A DNA stretch of 64,000 bases from Aidingimonas halophila (GCF_900106955.1 NZ_FNNI01000002.1:248001-312000), one strand, 5' to 3'. Positions 45,753-55,528 are shown, counted from the stretch's first letter. Numbers and translations: made by a program. Notes: a model not told the origin generated them from the letters alone.

Positions 45753-46883
45753 ATGATGTCCTCGAGCGCTTCATCCGATACCGTCGCCCCCGGCATTAGC
45801 CGGGAGGCTTTTGGCCATTTGCCCGATGGCCGACCTGTCTCACTATTTCGCCTCGCCAATCGCCAGGGCCTACGCATGTGCGTGACCGATTACGGCGGTA
45901 TCATCGTCTCGCTCCATGCGCCGGACCGCGACGGCAAGCTGGCCGATATCGTACTCGGCTTTCCTGATCTGGATGGCTACCTGTCACCTCTGTATCAACA
46001 GGCCAATCCTTACTTCGGCGCTTTGATCGGCCGTTATGCCAACCGTATCGCCGACGGGTGCTTTACCGAGAATGGCACTACCTGCCGGCTCACCGTCAAT
46101 GACGGTGATAACCACCTCCATGGTGGCGCAAGAGGATTCAGCCAACGACTCTGGCAGGCAGAGACCTTCGAACACGATGATGGCGTGGGCATACGCCTGC
46201 GCTATATCAGCGCCGACGGCGAAGAAGGCTATCCCGGCTGCCTGGAATGCGATGTCACCTATACACTCGATGACGACAAGGCGCTGACGATCGATTACCG
46301 CGCCACTACCGACCGCACCACGCCGGTCAACCTGACCCAGCACAGCTACTTCAACCTGGCAGGCGAGGGCAGTGGCAGCATCGAAGGCCACTATCTACAG
46401 CTCAATGCGGATGCCTTCACACCGATCGACCGTGGCTTGATCCCCACCGGCGAGATACGCTCTGTCGCGGATACGCCATTCGATTTCACCACGATGACTC
46501 GCATCGGCGATCGTATCGAGGCTCCCGACGAGCAACTCCAGCTGGCTGGAGGCTACGATCACAATTTCGTACTGGCCTGGCAGACACCGCCATCTGACGA
46601 GTTGAGGCTGGCGGCACGCCTCTGGGAGCCCGATAGCGGCAGGCAACTGGAGGTGGCGACCAGCAAGCCGGGTATCCAGTTCTATTCGGGCAACTCTCTC
46701 GATGGCAGCCTGATCGGCAAGTCGAACCAGACCTACCGACCGCGTAGTGGACTGGCACTGGAAACCCAGCTCTTCCCCGACTCGCCGAATAACTCCCATT
46801 TCCCCACTGCTCGGCTCCGGCCCGGTGACACCTACGTGTCACGCACCAGATACCGTTTCAGCACGGATCAGGAGCCCAGATAG
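45753..46883 (+). CDS. galM: Aldose 1-epimerase (galactose mutarotase)
   Basis: A 376-residue mutarotase that interconverts alpha and beta anomers of galactose, glucose and similar sugars. His in NDGDNHLHGGARGFSQRLW and NLTQHSYFNLAG, and the catalytic Glu in LALETQLFPDSPN. GalM is often near sugar utilisation operons, but here neither neighbour is a sugar gene (a terminator upstream, a TetR gene convergent downstream). The start codon is ATG 45753; the next in-frame ATG (MSSSAS) is one codon later. Confidence 0.92.
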   Translation: MMSSSASSDTVAPGISREAFGHLPDGRPVSLFRLANRQGLRMCVTDYGGIIVSLHAPDRDGKLADIVLGFPDLDGYLSPLYQQANPYFGALIGRYANRIADGCFTENGTTCRLTVNDGDNHLHGGARGFSQRLWQAETFEHDDGVGIRLRYISADGEEGYPGCLECDVTYTLDDDKALTIDYRATTDRTTPVNLTQHSYFNLAGEGSGSIEGHYLQLNADAFTPIDRGLIPTGEIRSVADTPFDFTTMTRIGDRIEAPDEQLQLAGGYDHNFVLAWQTPPSDELRLAARLWEPDSGRQLEVATSKPGIQFYSGNSLDGSLIGKSNQTYRPRSGLALETQLFPDSPNNSHFPTARLRPGDTYVSRTRYRFSTDQEPR

Positions 46884-46948
46884 TCGTCCGCTTTTTCAGG
46901 CAGTATGCCCGGCTTTCCACCTGACTGGAGGGTATGACTCGAGGGAGG

Positions 46949-47578
46949 TCAAGGTGCCGCTTCCACAGGCTCGAACAACCGTCTGATGTAATCGCGCAAC
47001 AGCATCAGTTGATTGGGTAGAATCTCCGGATCTCCCGTAGCACGGCCCAGCACCAGGCCACCCTCGATGACCGTCGATACCATATCAGCCAGAGAATCGA
47101 GGTCGACGGGCTCGTCAACATCCGCTTGCGCCACGACCTCCGACAGGAGCAAGCGAAACCGGGCCCGCCAGTGCAACACGATGTTCTGGTAAAGCTCGCG
47201 CACTCCCCGATCGAACAGGCGTTCCTGATAACAGTAGGTGGCCACGAGACACCCGGGATGGCCCCCCGGAAGGTCTGCCATGGTTTCCGCCAGCAGTTTC
47301 AGTCCGACCAGGAACCCATGCAACGGGTCGGTCGCGAGTTCCCGCCCCCGCGCAAAGACATCGTCGAGCAATGCATCGTCACGCTCCATGTATCGCTGCA
47401 ACAATGCGCGCGCGAGCTCGTTCTTATCCCGAAAATGGTAGAAGAAGCCACTCTTGGTGATGCCTGCCTCTGCAATGACCTCCTCGATCGAGGTCGCTCC
47501 GAACCCCTTGGCCAGCACCGCGGTCTCCGTAATGGCCAGGATTCGCTCACGCGTCGCCGCCCCTCTCCCCATCATCAT
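46949..47578 (-). CDS. TetR/AcrR family transcriptional regulator
   Basis: About 209 residues from ATG 47578 (three successive ATG codons occur, 47578 to 47570; the exact one is unsure). The N-terminal helix-turn-helix contains SIEEVIAEAGITKSGFFYHFRDKNELARALL. The ligand domain is helical, and a central PGGHPGCLVATYCYQERLF segment is typical of TetR_C-type regulators of detoxification genes. It is divergent from the methyltransferase gene at 47813 (234-bp gap), the likely target. Confidence 0.9.
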   Translation of the reverse strand: MMMGRGAATRERILAITETAVLAKGFGATSIEEVIAEAGITKSGFFYHFRDKNELARALLQRYMERDDALLDDVFARGRELATDPLHGFLVGLKLLAETMADLPGGHPGCLVATYCYQERLFDRGVRELYQNIVLHWRARFRLLLSEVVAQADVDEPVDLDSLADMVSTVIEGGLVLGRATGDPEILPNQLMLLRDYIRRLFEPVEAAP

Positions 47579-47812
47579 GATTGCCTGCCCCGAAAAGACT
47601 GTACCGCGAGTGAAGTTCAACGATCTCGATTCGCGTCACAGACGCTCTCACGATCCGCAAACCCAGGGTATGCTTTTGATTATAGAAGCGGCTTGCCTCC
47701 CTATCGAAAACCGGACCATGAGTTTACTAGCGGGACGATGTATCGCCGGCCATTCTTATTGACAGTGCCGGCACCACTCCATGATCCCCATTACCCAGAC
47801 GGAGAGCCTCTC

Positions 47813-48931
47813 ATGTCCGAGCCAGCCAATGCGGTTCACGCCGTCCCCGACTTCAATAACCAGCGAGCCGATGCGTTTACCGATCGCATGGTCGATATTC
47901 TCAATGCGGGAGCACTCAGCCTGATGATCTCGATCGGTCATCGCACCGGGTTGTTCGATACACTAGCCGTTTCAGGGCCGTCTACGAGCCAGGGAATCGC
48001 GGATCGTGCCGGCCTCAACGAGCGCTATGTCCGTGAGTGGTTGGGTGCGATGACGGTGGGAAGTGTCATCGAACATGATCCGGACAATGGCACTTATCAC
48101 CTGCCACAGGAATACGCGGCGAGCCTCAGCCGGGCGTCACCCACCGACAATATCGCCGTATTCGCCCAATATATCCCTCTGCTGGGGACGGTGGAGGATG
48201 ACATCGTACACTGTTTCCAGCACGGCGGCGGTGTGCCCTACGAGCGGTTCGGGCGTTTCCACGAGATCATGGCCGAAGATAGCGGCCAATCCGTTGTACC
48301 GGCGCTGGAAGACCATATTCTGCCGCTGATCCCGGGTCTCAGGGAGAGGCTTGAACGAGGCATCCGTGTGCTGGATGCCGGATGCGGGCGGGGCAAGGCC
48401 ATCAACAAACTGGCGTCACTGTTTCCGAACAGTCGCTTCACCGGCTACGACCTCGCCGAAGAGGCCATTACTCTGGCCCGCGCGGAAGCCCGCGAATCCC
48501 ACAACGCCAACGTGAACTTCGAGGTTCGCGACCTCACCACATTCGAGCATAGTGCCAAACCGGCATCATTCGAACTCATCACGACCTTTGACGCCGTCCA
48601 TGACCAGTCGAACCCTCATGCACTATTGCGGGGTATTCGCCGTGCACTTACCGAGGATGGCGTCTATCTGGCCCAGGACATCAAGGGCTCCGGCCATCAT
48701 CACCTGGACCAGAATCACCCGATCGGGCCGCTGCTCTATACACTGTCCTGCATGCACTGCATGACGGTATCTCTCGCCAACGGCGGCGAGGGGCTGGGCG
48801 CAATGTGGGGCCGTGAAAAGGCGCTGGCTTACTTCCGGGAAGCCGGTTTCAGCCATATTGAAGTCCATGAACTCGAACACGACTTTCAGAACTACTGGTA
48901 TGTCTGCCGGCCCAGCATGACTGTGACATAA
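47813..48931 (+). CDS. SAM-dependent methyltransferase with N-terminal winged helix
   Basis: A 372-residue enzyme. Residues about 15-105 form a winged-helix (substrate-recognition) domain (ISIGHRTGLFDTLAVSGPSTSQGIADRAGLNERYVREWLGAMTVG), as in the plant-type O-methyltransferase-like group. The SAM-binding Rossmann motif is RVLDAGCGRGKAINKLA near residues 182-200, and DLAEEAITLARAEA is motif II. ATG 47813 has GGAG upstream. Longer frames on this strand are shadows of the TetR gene. The substrate is unknown; control by the divergent TetR repressor suggests a role against a toxic small molecule. Confidence 0.88.
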   Translation: MSEPANAVHAVPDFNNQRADAFTDRMVDILNAGALSLMISIGHRTGLFDTLAVSGPSTSQGIADRAGLNERYVREWLGAMTVGSVIEHDPDNGTYHLPQEYAASLSRASPTDNIAVFAQYIPLLGTVEDDIVHCFQHGGGVPYERFGRFHEIMAEDSGQSVVPALEDHILPLIPGLRERLERGIRVLDAGCGRGKAINKLASLFPNSRFTGYDLAEEAITLARAEARESHNANVNFEVRDLTTFEHSAKPASFELITTFDAVHDQSNPHALLRGIRRALTEDGVYLAQDIKGSGHHHLDQNHPIGPLLYTLSCMHCMTVSLANGGEGLGAMWGREKALAYFREAGFSHIEVHELEHDFQNYWYVCRPSMTVT

Positions 48932-48988
48932 CGCTTGCGGCCCCGTTCGATTGTTCGAAGCCAAAGATGGGACGGAGCCGATTTGTTC

Positions 48989-49546
48989 TTACGCTTCCAG
49001 AAACCGCAACACGCAGCAGGGGTTACCCACGGCCACGCAATCGGCGGGGATATCGCGAGTGACGACACTACCGGCGCCGATCACGGTCCGGTCGCCGATC
49101 GTCACGCCCGGCATGACCGAGACATTGCCCCCCAACCAGACATCATCGCCAATGGTGATGGGCATCGCATGCTCGGCTTCGCGACGCGCGCCGGCTTCCA
49201 GCGGATGCGTTGCCGTGGACAGCAGTACATGCGGGCCGAACATGACATGCCGACCGATCGTTACCGGGCAGGCATCCAGAATGGTCAGATGGTGATTGGC
49301 AAAGAACCCGTCCCCCAGGCAGATATTGTAGCCGTAATCGCAATAGAAACTCGGCTCGATATACGCCTGCCCCTCTATCGTCAACAACGACGCCAGCACC
49401 GCCATTCTGGCCTCCGGTTCCAGCGGGTCCATCATGTTGAAACGGTGACAGACCGACTTGGCATGGCGACTCTCCGCCATCAACGCCGGGTCGGTGGAGA
49501 GATAAGGCAGACCGGCAAGCATCTTCTCTTTTTCTGTCATCGACAT
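48989..49546 (-). CDS. Maltose/galactoside O-acetyltransferase family protein
   Basis: A 185-residue left-handed beta-helix acetyltransferase of the LacA/Maa/NodL type. The N-terminal domain MTEKEKMLAGLPYLSTDPALMAESRHAKSVCHRFN is typical. Hexapeptide repeats run from about 70 to 175 (IGRHVMFGPHVLLSTATHPLEAGARREAEHAMPITIGDDVWLGGNVSVMPGVTIGDRTVIGAGSVVTRDIP). The catalytic His is in STATHPL. The start lies 9 bp after the symporter stop codon, so both probably share a transcript. Confidence 0.92.
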   Translation of the reverse strand: MSMTEKEKMLAGLPYLSTDPALMAESRHAKSVCHRFNMMDPLEPEARMAVLASLLTIEGQAYIEPSFYCDYGYNICLGDGFFANHHLTILDACPVTIGRHVMFGPHVLLSTATHPLEAGARREAEHAMPITIGDDVWLGGNVSVMPGVTIGDRTVIGAGSVVTRDIPADCVAVGNPCCVLRFLEA

Positions 49547-49555
49547 GCCGTTCCT

Positions 49556-50821
49556 TTAACCTGCCGCGCCGCTATCGGTTGCAGGAGTTTCCGTGGAATC
49601 CGTCAGATTTTCCCCCTCGCTGCGCGCAATGATCGAGGTCCCCACCAGATCGCCGGTCACATTGAGTGCCGTGCAGCCCATGCCCACCAGGGCATCGATG
49701 GCGGTCAGCAGGGCTACTGTCTCTATCGGTAGTCCTACCTGGGAAAACACGGTGGCAATCATGATGATGCCCGCACCGGGAACGCCGGCCGTTCCGATCG
49801 AAACGAGCGTACCGATCAGAACGATCTGCAACATGCTCATGAAATCCAGGGGTGCCCCGACCACATTGGCGGCAAAGACGGCCGAGATGGCGATGCGGAT
49901 CGCTGCGCCATCCATATTCATGGTCGCCCCCAGGGGCAGACTGAACCCGTAAACACCTTGCGACAGCCCCAGGCGTCGTGCGGCCTCAAGCGTCAGTGGC
50001 AGAGTCCCGGAGCTGCTTTGGGTGGCAAAGGCAGTGGCCATGGGGGTACGCGCCTCACGGAAGAAAGCCCCCAACTTCACGCCGAACAGCCCCATGAGAC
50101 CGCAGTAAATGAGTAACTGAACGCCGAGCGCGATATAGAGCACCATGACCATATCGCCTAGTGACAGTAGCGTCGCCACCCCTTGCTCGCCCACCGTCTC
50201 GGCAACGATGGCAAAGACACCGATCGGCACGTATTGAAGCACGCCAGACATCACTTTGAGCGTCACTTCCTTGAGCCCCTCGACCATTCGATAGAGATGC
50301 TCGCCGAGCGCCGCCTGCGATTCCGAGTTGCGCAGTTTCAGGAGTGCCACCCCGAACACGATCGCCGTGAAAATGATGCCAAGCAGATTCAGCTCAGCGA
50401 AGGCAGACACGATATTGTCCGGTACGACATTGAGTAACGCCTGCACGAACCCGGGATTGTCGGGTACCGACACCTCGGCACTCTCATCCAGCGTCATGCC
50501 ACTACCGGGACTGAACAATGTGGCGACGACCAGGCCAACGGTAATCGCCAGTGCGGACGTACCGACGTAATAGAGAAACACTTTCCGACCGATACGCCCC
50601 ATACTGCCCTGGCTAGCCTGATTGATGCCGACCATGAGGGTGAACAACACGATAGGCACGATCAGGAATTGCAACAACCGCAACAGCAGATCGCCAAACG
50701 GTGCCAGCCAGTTGGCCACGGTCTGTCCGCCGACCAGCCCCACGATCACCCCGAGTACCAACGCGATCGTGACTCGCAGTATCAACGAGACATTCATGTA
50801 AGCCTGTAACAGTGATTTCAC
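49556..50821 (-). CDS. Dicarboxylate/amino-acid:cation symporter (DAACS family)
   Basis: A 421-residue sodium- or proton-coupled carrier of the GltP/DctA family. Motifs include the hairpin loop TQSSSGTLPLTLEAARRLGLSQ, the helix-7 signature PLGATMNMDGAAIRIAISAVFAANVVG, and the SIGTAGVPGAGIIMIATVFSQVGLP hairpin, which line the substrate site. It probably imports glutamate, aspartate or a C4-dicarboxylate. It is the first gene of a two-gene unit with the acetyltransferase, and divergent from the HAD hydrolase gene. Confidence 0.93.
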   Translation of the reverse strand: MKSLLQAYMNVSLILRVTIALVLGVIVGLVGGQTVANWLAPFGDLLLRLLQFLIVPIVLFTLMVGINQASQGSMGRIGRKVFLYYVGTSALAITVGLVVATLFSPGSGMTLDESAEVSVPDNPGFVQALLNVVPDNIVSAFAELNLLGIIFTAIVFGVALLKLRNSESQAALGEHLYRMVEGLKEVTLKVMSGVLQYVPIGVFAIVAETVGEQGVATLLSLGDMVMVLYIALGVQLLIYCGLMGLFGVKLGAFFREARTPMATAFATQSSSGTLPLTLEAARRLGLSQGVYGFSLPLGATMNMDGAAIRIAISAVFAANVVGAPLDFMSMLQIVLIGTLVSIGTAGVPGAGIIMIATVFSQVGLPIETVALLTAIDALVGMGCTALNVTGDLVGTSIIARSEGENLTDSTETPATDSGAAG

Positions 50822-50954
50822 CGAGCCGTCTCCCTCTGTATCGCAGTGACTGTCTTCCCGCTCGCCTTGCTAACGCCGAATCCTGTCTGAAGGCTGCGGA
50901 GCTAGCGCATTACCATTATGCTGGTTCCATTCACCGGGTGAACAGGACACGACG

Positions 50955-51725
50955 ATGACCGAACGCGCAATCGACTGCTGGTTGACCGACATGGATGGCG
51001 TATTGATTCGTGAAGACCGGGCATTGCCCGGTGCAGCCGAATTGATAGACCGATGGCGCACGCAAGGGACCCCCTTCCTCGTACTCACCAACAACTCCAT
51101 CTACACGCCCCGCGACCTCAGCGCCCGCCTGACGCGCATCGGCATCGAGGTACCCGAAGCGCAGCTATGGACATCCGCCCTGGCGACGGCGGCATTCCTG
51201 AGCGATCAGGCGCCCGGCGGCTCGGCATTCGTGATCGGCGAAGCAGGGCTGACCACCGCCCTCCATGAAGCCGGCTTCGTCATGACCGATGTCGCGCCCG
51301 ACTTCGTCGTTCTCGGCGAGACACGCACCTACTCCTTCGAAGCGATCACCAAGGCGATTCGACTGATCAACGATGGCGCACGCTTCATCGCCACCAACCC
51401 CGATGTGACCGGCCCCAGCCCGGAAGGCCCGCTTCCTGCCACCGGCTCGGTCGCCGCCCTGATCACCGCCGCGACCCGACGCGATCCCTACTATGTCGGC
51501 AAGCCCAACCCGATGATGTTCCGCTCGGCAATGAACAAGCTCGGCGCTCACTCGGAACGTACCGGAATGATCGGCGACCGCATGGATACCGACGTGATCG
51601 CCGGCATCGAAGCGGGTCTGCACACGGTCCTCGTACTGACCGGCATCGCGACCCGCGCAGATGTCGAACGCTACCCCTACCGCCCCCGCGAGATACTCGA
51701 CTCCATCAGCGAGCTATTGCAGTAA
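50955..51725 (+). CDS. HAD-IIA family phosphatase, NagD-like
   Basis: A 256-residue HAD hydrolase with motif I TDMDGVLIRED, motif II FLVLTNNSIYTP, motif III Lys near VGKPNP and motif IV MIGDRMDTDVIAGIEAG. This matches the NagD group, which dephosphorylates small sugar and nucleotide phosphates. It overlaps the GDYXXLXY gene on the opposite strand by 20 bp at their 3' ends. The start codon is ATG 50955, shortly after the divergent symporter promoter region. Confidence 0.92.
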   Translation: MTERAIDCWLTDMDGVLIREDRALPGAAELIDRWRTQGTPFLVLTNNSIYTPRDLSARLTRIGIEVPEAQLWTSALATAAFLSDQAPGGSAFVIGEAGLTTALHEAGFVMTDVAPDFVVLGETRTYSFEAITKAIRLINDGARFIATNPDVTGPSPEGPLPATGSVAALITAATRRDPYYVGKPNPMMFRSAMNKLGAHSERTGMIGDRMDTDVIAGIEAGLHTVLVLTGIATRADVERYPYRPREILDSISELLQ

Positions 51726-52233
51726 TCAGACGCTCGAAGTCATCGTCGTACAGGGCGACCAGCAAAGGATCGCCTTGCTCGTTGACACGGAATCGACCAT
51801 AGCGCGCCGGCTCATAGCGCTCGGCATGCCCTTCCTGGAAGAAGAAGGCGTCGGTGGCAAACTCGACCCGCCCGTTGCGCACTCGATAGCGAAGCCGCAT
51901 TTCATCGTCCGCCAGCGCTTGCTGGTCGGAATCCAGGCGCTGAAAGTGCGCAACGCGTTGCTCATCCAGAGTCACGATGACATGACCGTCCGCCGCACGC
52001 AGCGCACCCTCGCCGGATTGCCGCTCATGCAGCGCCTCGCGGATCCGGTTGCCGATCTCGAAGTTCAGAGCCATGTAGTCGCCCTGCATCAGTGAACGGG
52101 GATCCACCGGCGCCAATGCCAGGTACACCACTTCGCCTTCCGCCAGCTGTTGCTCCTTGTCCCATATCGCCCAGTTGACCACCGCCAATATCACCAACGT
52201 GGCCGCGGCTGCGATGATCTTATTCATCGACAT
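51706..52233 (-). CDS. GDYXXLXY-domain membrane-anchored protein
   Basis: A 175-residue protein with one N-terminal hydrophobic anchor (IIAAAATLVILAVVNWAIW) and a periplasmic domain. The family hallmark GDYMALNFEI is at about residues 51-60. The last gene of the DUF2157-DUF4401-GDYXXLXY trio, overlapping DUF4401 by 14 bp. Its function is unknown; the constant company of the two membrane proteins suggests a shared complex. Its end overlaps the convergent HAD gene. Confidence 0.9.
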   Translation of the reverse strand: MSMNKIIAAAATLVILAVVNWAIWDKEQQLAEGEVVYLALAPVDPRSLMQGDYMALNFEIGNRIREALHERQSGEGALRAADGHVIVTLDEQRVAHFQRLDSDQQALADDEMRLRYRVRNGRVEFATDAFFFQEGHAERYEPARYGRFRVNEQGDPLLVALYDDDFERLITAIAR

Positions 52234-53299
52234 CCCCCTCCGCGGGCTGCCACCGATACCTCAGCAGCCAGCGCATCGCCAGCAACGATACGCCGATGGC
52301 GAACAGAGTCATGGCCTTGGTCAGCAAGGTGACATCAAGCAGGTAGTAATAACTGCCAATCGACGACAGCAGCAATATCACGCCAAGCCCCGCCACGACA
52401 CGGTTGCCGATAGCGAATCCCAAGGCCACCACCACGCCTCCCTGAAGCACGCCATGAGCCTGGAACGACACCAGCATCAGCACCGCCACGGCACCATAGG
52501 CCACGATGCGTATCACCGGCTCGATGGGTCTCTCATGGTGTTGAAACACGCCTCGGAGCAGCAGTAACGCCAGCATGGCCAGAACATCCGCCATCCACGG
52601 CCCCATCCAGCTCCACAGCGCAGTATCGAAACCATACCACCATCCCATCAGTGGCTGGCCGAAATACGCCACGAGTTGCAGGGTGAGCACCCCCAGCAAC
52701 AAGCCGTATCCCAGTGACTGCATGTGCCGCATTCGGGCCGGCCAGCGAAACTCGTTCAACCAGAGCCAGGTCAAGGCCAGCAGTATCAGCCCACTGGCGA
52801 TATAGGGAATGCCGCTCTGCGCCATGACCATGTACAGTGCCAGGCTGGCAGCAAAAGCGGAGAGAATCCGGTGTGTGGAGCTCGGCATCGCCGTCGCCAG
52901 CACCGCCTGCAGCGCCAGCACTGCCCACCATAGGCCGACGCTCATTGCTCCCAGGAAAGTGCCGACCGCCCACACTGCCAGCCCTTGTCCTGCCAGACTG
53001 ATGGCCAACGCCAAGTGTTCACCGAAATCGCCCGGCGTCTTCCTCAACAGTCCATAGGCGGTAGCGAGCATCGTCAGCCCCATCACCATGGAAGCGAGAC
53101 TGCTCTCGATCAGCGGTATCGCCGCCAGGCCAATGAATACCAGCAGGAATAACGCCGCCAACCAGCCCGATAACGCCTGCAGTGCACGCACGTACCAGGG
53201 AGCCTCCAATGACGGCAGCGCCTCCTTGCCCGCCACGGCAATGCCGGCGCGCGCCAGTGTCTCTCTTAGTGATGGCGTGGCGCGACTCATGAGTGCCAC
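52220..53299 (-). CDS. DUF4401 family integral membrane protein
   Basis: A 359-residue membrane protein with about eleven hydrophobic segments (for example GWLAALFLLVFIGLAAIPLIE and VLAMLALLLLRGVFQHH). It has a short cytosolic N-terminus (SLRETLARAGIAVAGKE). It overlaps the DUF2157 gene by 13 bp and the GDYXXLXY gene by 14 bp, so the three are translated as one unit. No biochemical function is known for the family. Confidence 0.88.
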   Translation of the reverse strand: MALMSRATPSLRETLARAGIAVAGKEALPSLEAPWYVRALQALSGWLAALFLLVFIGLAAIPLIESSLASMVMGLTMLATAYGLLRKTPGDFGEHLALAISLAGQGLAVWAVGTFLGAMSVGLWWAVLALQAVLATAMPSSTHRILSAFAASLALYMVMAQSGIPYIASGLILLALTWLWLNEFRWPARMRHMQSLGYGLLLGVLTLQLVAYFGQPLMGWWYGFDTALWSWMGPWMADVLAMLALLLLRGVFQHHERPIEPVIRIVAYGAVAVLMLVSFQAHGVLQGGVVVALGFAIGNRVVAGLGVILLLSSIGSYYYLLDVTLLTKAMTLFAIGVSLLAMRWLLRYRWQPAEGDVDE

Positions 53300-54258
53300 T
53301 CCGTGTGCAACCGCTTGAGCCAGCTTACGGCGGCGGCGCCCAGCCCCAATACCGCCATGGCCATGAACAGCCAGCTACCCGCACCGGCATCCCAGATCAG
53401 GTGTCTGGCGAGAAAGAGGGTGATCACCACGATCGCCGACAGGCAGCCTCCTGCCAGCATGAACAGCTCCGGTTTCCAGTGACGGTAGACAGCATAGAGC
53501 GCCACCAGCCAGAGTGGATACACCATCGCTTCCGGTGACGCGCCGCCACGTTCAGTGATGATCATCGACATGATCAGCAGCGTGAGAGGCATCCCGCTAC
53601 CCAGTGCCAGCAAGCGCCTGGCCCAACCGGTCGCCAGCCAATGCCAGCGCATGGCGCCTAGCTCCCAGGCAGCCAGCGCCAGCGAGTTGAGCAGGAATGC
53701 TCCCCACAGGGCGGATGCATCGCCCACGAACAGAATACCGAACGGACTGCCCCACACTTGGAAGTAGAGCAGGATGGCAAGATTGAGCAGTGCCAACCAA
53801 AGTATCCAGAGCACGGCGAAACGAGCAACCAGCGTCCAGGGCAATATCAGCAACGCCCAGATGGCGAATAACTGCCAGGGATCGGCACCGGTCTGGTAGA
53901 CCTGCCCGAACAGCGCCAGCAGCACCCCCAGCAGCAACGTCGCCGACGTCAACGCCACCGGCGCCACCACGCCGCGTCCATCGACAATCCAGTAGGCGGC
54001 AACGGACAGTACCAAGGCGGCTTCCACCAGCCCGAAACGAAGCCAGCGCCCCATGTCGGCCCAGTTATACGCGATAAAGAACAGCACCGAACAGACCAGC
54101 GCCAGGCAGCCCAGCCACAGCAGCAGACGATCCAGAAAGATCAGCCAGCCCCGGCCCGAAGGATAGAGGCCAGCGTGGCGTACGGCATGCGTCACCTGCT
54201 CGCCCGGTATCGCACCCTGCTCGATCAATGCCATCAATTGCTGACGAATCGAAGCCAT
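53287..54258 (-). CDS. DUF2157 family integral membrane protein
   Basis: A 323-residue protein with a soluble N-terminal segment (SIRQQLMALIEQGAIPGEQVTHAVRHAGLYPSG) and about ten hydrophobic segments; it is the first gene of the three-gene unit. The block FIAYNWADMGRWLRFGLVEAALVLSVAAYW (residues about 62-92) is the family hallmark. Together the trio would form a membrane complex with one periplasmic domain supplied by the GDYXXLXY protein. Confidence 0.9.
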   Translation of the reverse strand: MASIRQQLMALIEQGAIPGEQVTHAVRHAGLYPSGRGWLIFLDRLLLWLGCLALVCSVLFFIAYNWADMGRWLRFGLVEAALVLSVAAYWIVDGRGVVAPVALTSATLLLGVLLALFGQVYQTGADPWQLFAIWALLILPWTLVARFAVLWILWLALLNLAILLYFQVWGSPFGILFVGDASALWGAFLLNSLALAAWELGAMRWHWLATGWARRLLALGSGMPLTLLIMSMIITERGGASPEAMVYPLWLVALYAVYRHWKPELFMLAGGCLSAIVVITLFLARHLIWDAGAGSWLFMAMAVLGLGAAAVSWLKRLHTEWHS

Positions 54259-54544
54259 GTCATTCCCTTGCGTTGTCTCCGACAGGGAGAAGCGTACTTC
54301 ATGGTCCCATCACTAGCCAGTTGCCGCTCTGGTTTCTGCTTCCTTGACGATTATCGTTCACAATTCACTTCCCCATGATCAGACCGTCACCGTCCATACG
54401 CAGTCTCATAGCGGGTCATATCTCAGCCAATCCTCACGGTGACAGCGAGTGAAGTGGCTATACCATCCCGAGCCGGCAATATAGGATGTTCGAGTCTCCA
54501 TAGGTACGGCGCTACGCATCGTGGTCCAGTTCAAAGGTGTTTCT

Positions 54545-55375
54545 ATGACAATGGATCTGTTGTTGTTCCACTCTCCCACGGCCGATCGCAACACACTGGG
54601 CATGGAGGGAGCCAGTCGATTAGCAGAAGTTCTATCCGATCGCATCTCGGTCGCGCCTATCCATATTGGCGAATCAGGCCCTCTACTCCATGGCGATTGG
54701 CACCGGCAACTGATGAACACACGGCCGGTATTACGGCAATTGGGTAATACGCTTTCTGACACCCTCGACCATGATCGCTTTCCTATTACCGTACTCCCAC
54801 GCTGTGCCGCGGCCCTGGGAACTCTACCAGTGATCGCCCGTCATCATCCTGACGCCATTTTACTGTGGTTGGATGCCCATGGTGACTTGAACACGCCTCG
54901 AAACTCGGAGTCAGGCTACCTTGGCGGCATGGTAGTCAGCGCTGCAGCCGGACAGTGGAATTCGGGGCTTGGCACCGGGTGGTCGCTCGATAACATCATC
55001 TTGGCAGGCGCACGTGCACTCGACCCATGCGAACGACAATTGATCGATGCCGGCGCACCAAAGCATGTACCACCAGGAACGGATTTCGTCGAGCGCTTGT
55101 TAGCCATGCTGGGGGATGTTGCCTGCTATATCCATCTCGATTGCGATGTCCTGGAACCGGGTCATGTTCCAACTGAGTATGCCTGTCCAGGAGGAATAAC
55201 ACTGGAGACTTTATCCACTTTATTTAGACACCTTAGCCGAAACCAACAAATTCTCGGCATACAGGTCGCCGAATTCGAGTCTCGCCGGCAGGAAACGTCA
55301 CCACTGTTCGACCCGTCTCCATTGGCCAGTACACTCTTGGCAGCATGCCCCATCCATAGAGGGACCGGGCCATAG
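54545..55375 (+). CDS. Arginase/ureohydrolase-fold protein with a degenerate metal site
   Basis: About 276 residues from ATG 54545. The later family motifs are kept: DAHGDLN at 110-116, HLDCDVLEP near 198-205 and a final Glu region (IQVAEFESRR). The first motif, normally GGDHS with a metal-binding His, is PRCAAALG (85-92) here, so the Mn(A) His is missing. Arginases, agmatinases and formiminoglutamases need that His. It may bind one metal, do a different reaction, or be inactive. The gene has moderately lower GC than its neighbours and stands alone. Confidence 0.75.
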   Translation: MTMDLLLFHSPTADRNTLGMEGASRLAEVLSDRISVAPIHIGESGPLLHGDWHRQLMNTRPVLRQLGNTLSDTLDHDRFPITVLPRCAAALGTLPVIARHHPDAILLWLDAHGDLNTPRNSESGYLGGMVVSAAAGQWNSGLGTGWSLDNIILAGARALDPCERQLIDAGAPKHVPPGTDFVERLLAMLGDVACYIHLDCDVLEPGHVPTEYACPGGITLETLSTLFRHLSRNQQILGIQVAEFESRRQETSPLFDPSPLASTLLAACPIHRGTGP

Positions 55376-55528
55376 AGCAGCCCGACAAGCATGGTGACAG
55401 CGTCTCTGTATGCCCGGAGCTCTATGTCACTAGTAAGTAGCCAGAAAGCTAAGTACGGCCGCCATCATGCAAGTGGCTAAGGCCACGACTTGGTTGGTCA
55501 TCCCTATGAGAATAGTCGGCTCAGGCAT

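Noticed and set aside
47126-47812. N-terminal extension of the methyltransferase frame
   Set aside because: It overlaps the TetR gene on the other strand; ATG 47813 has a GGAG site and matches the family start.
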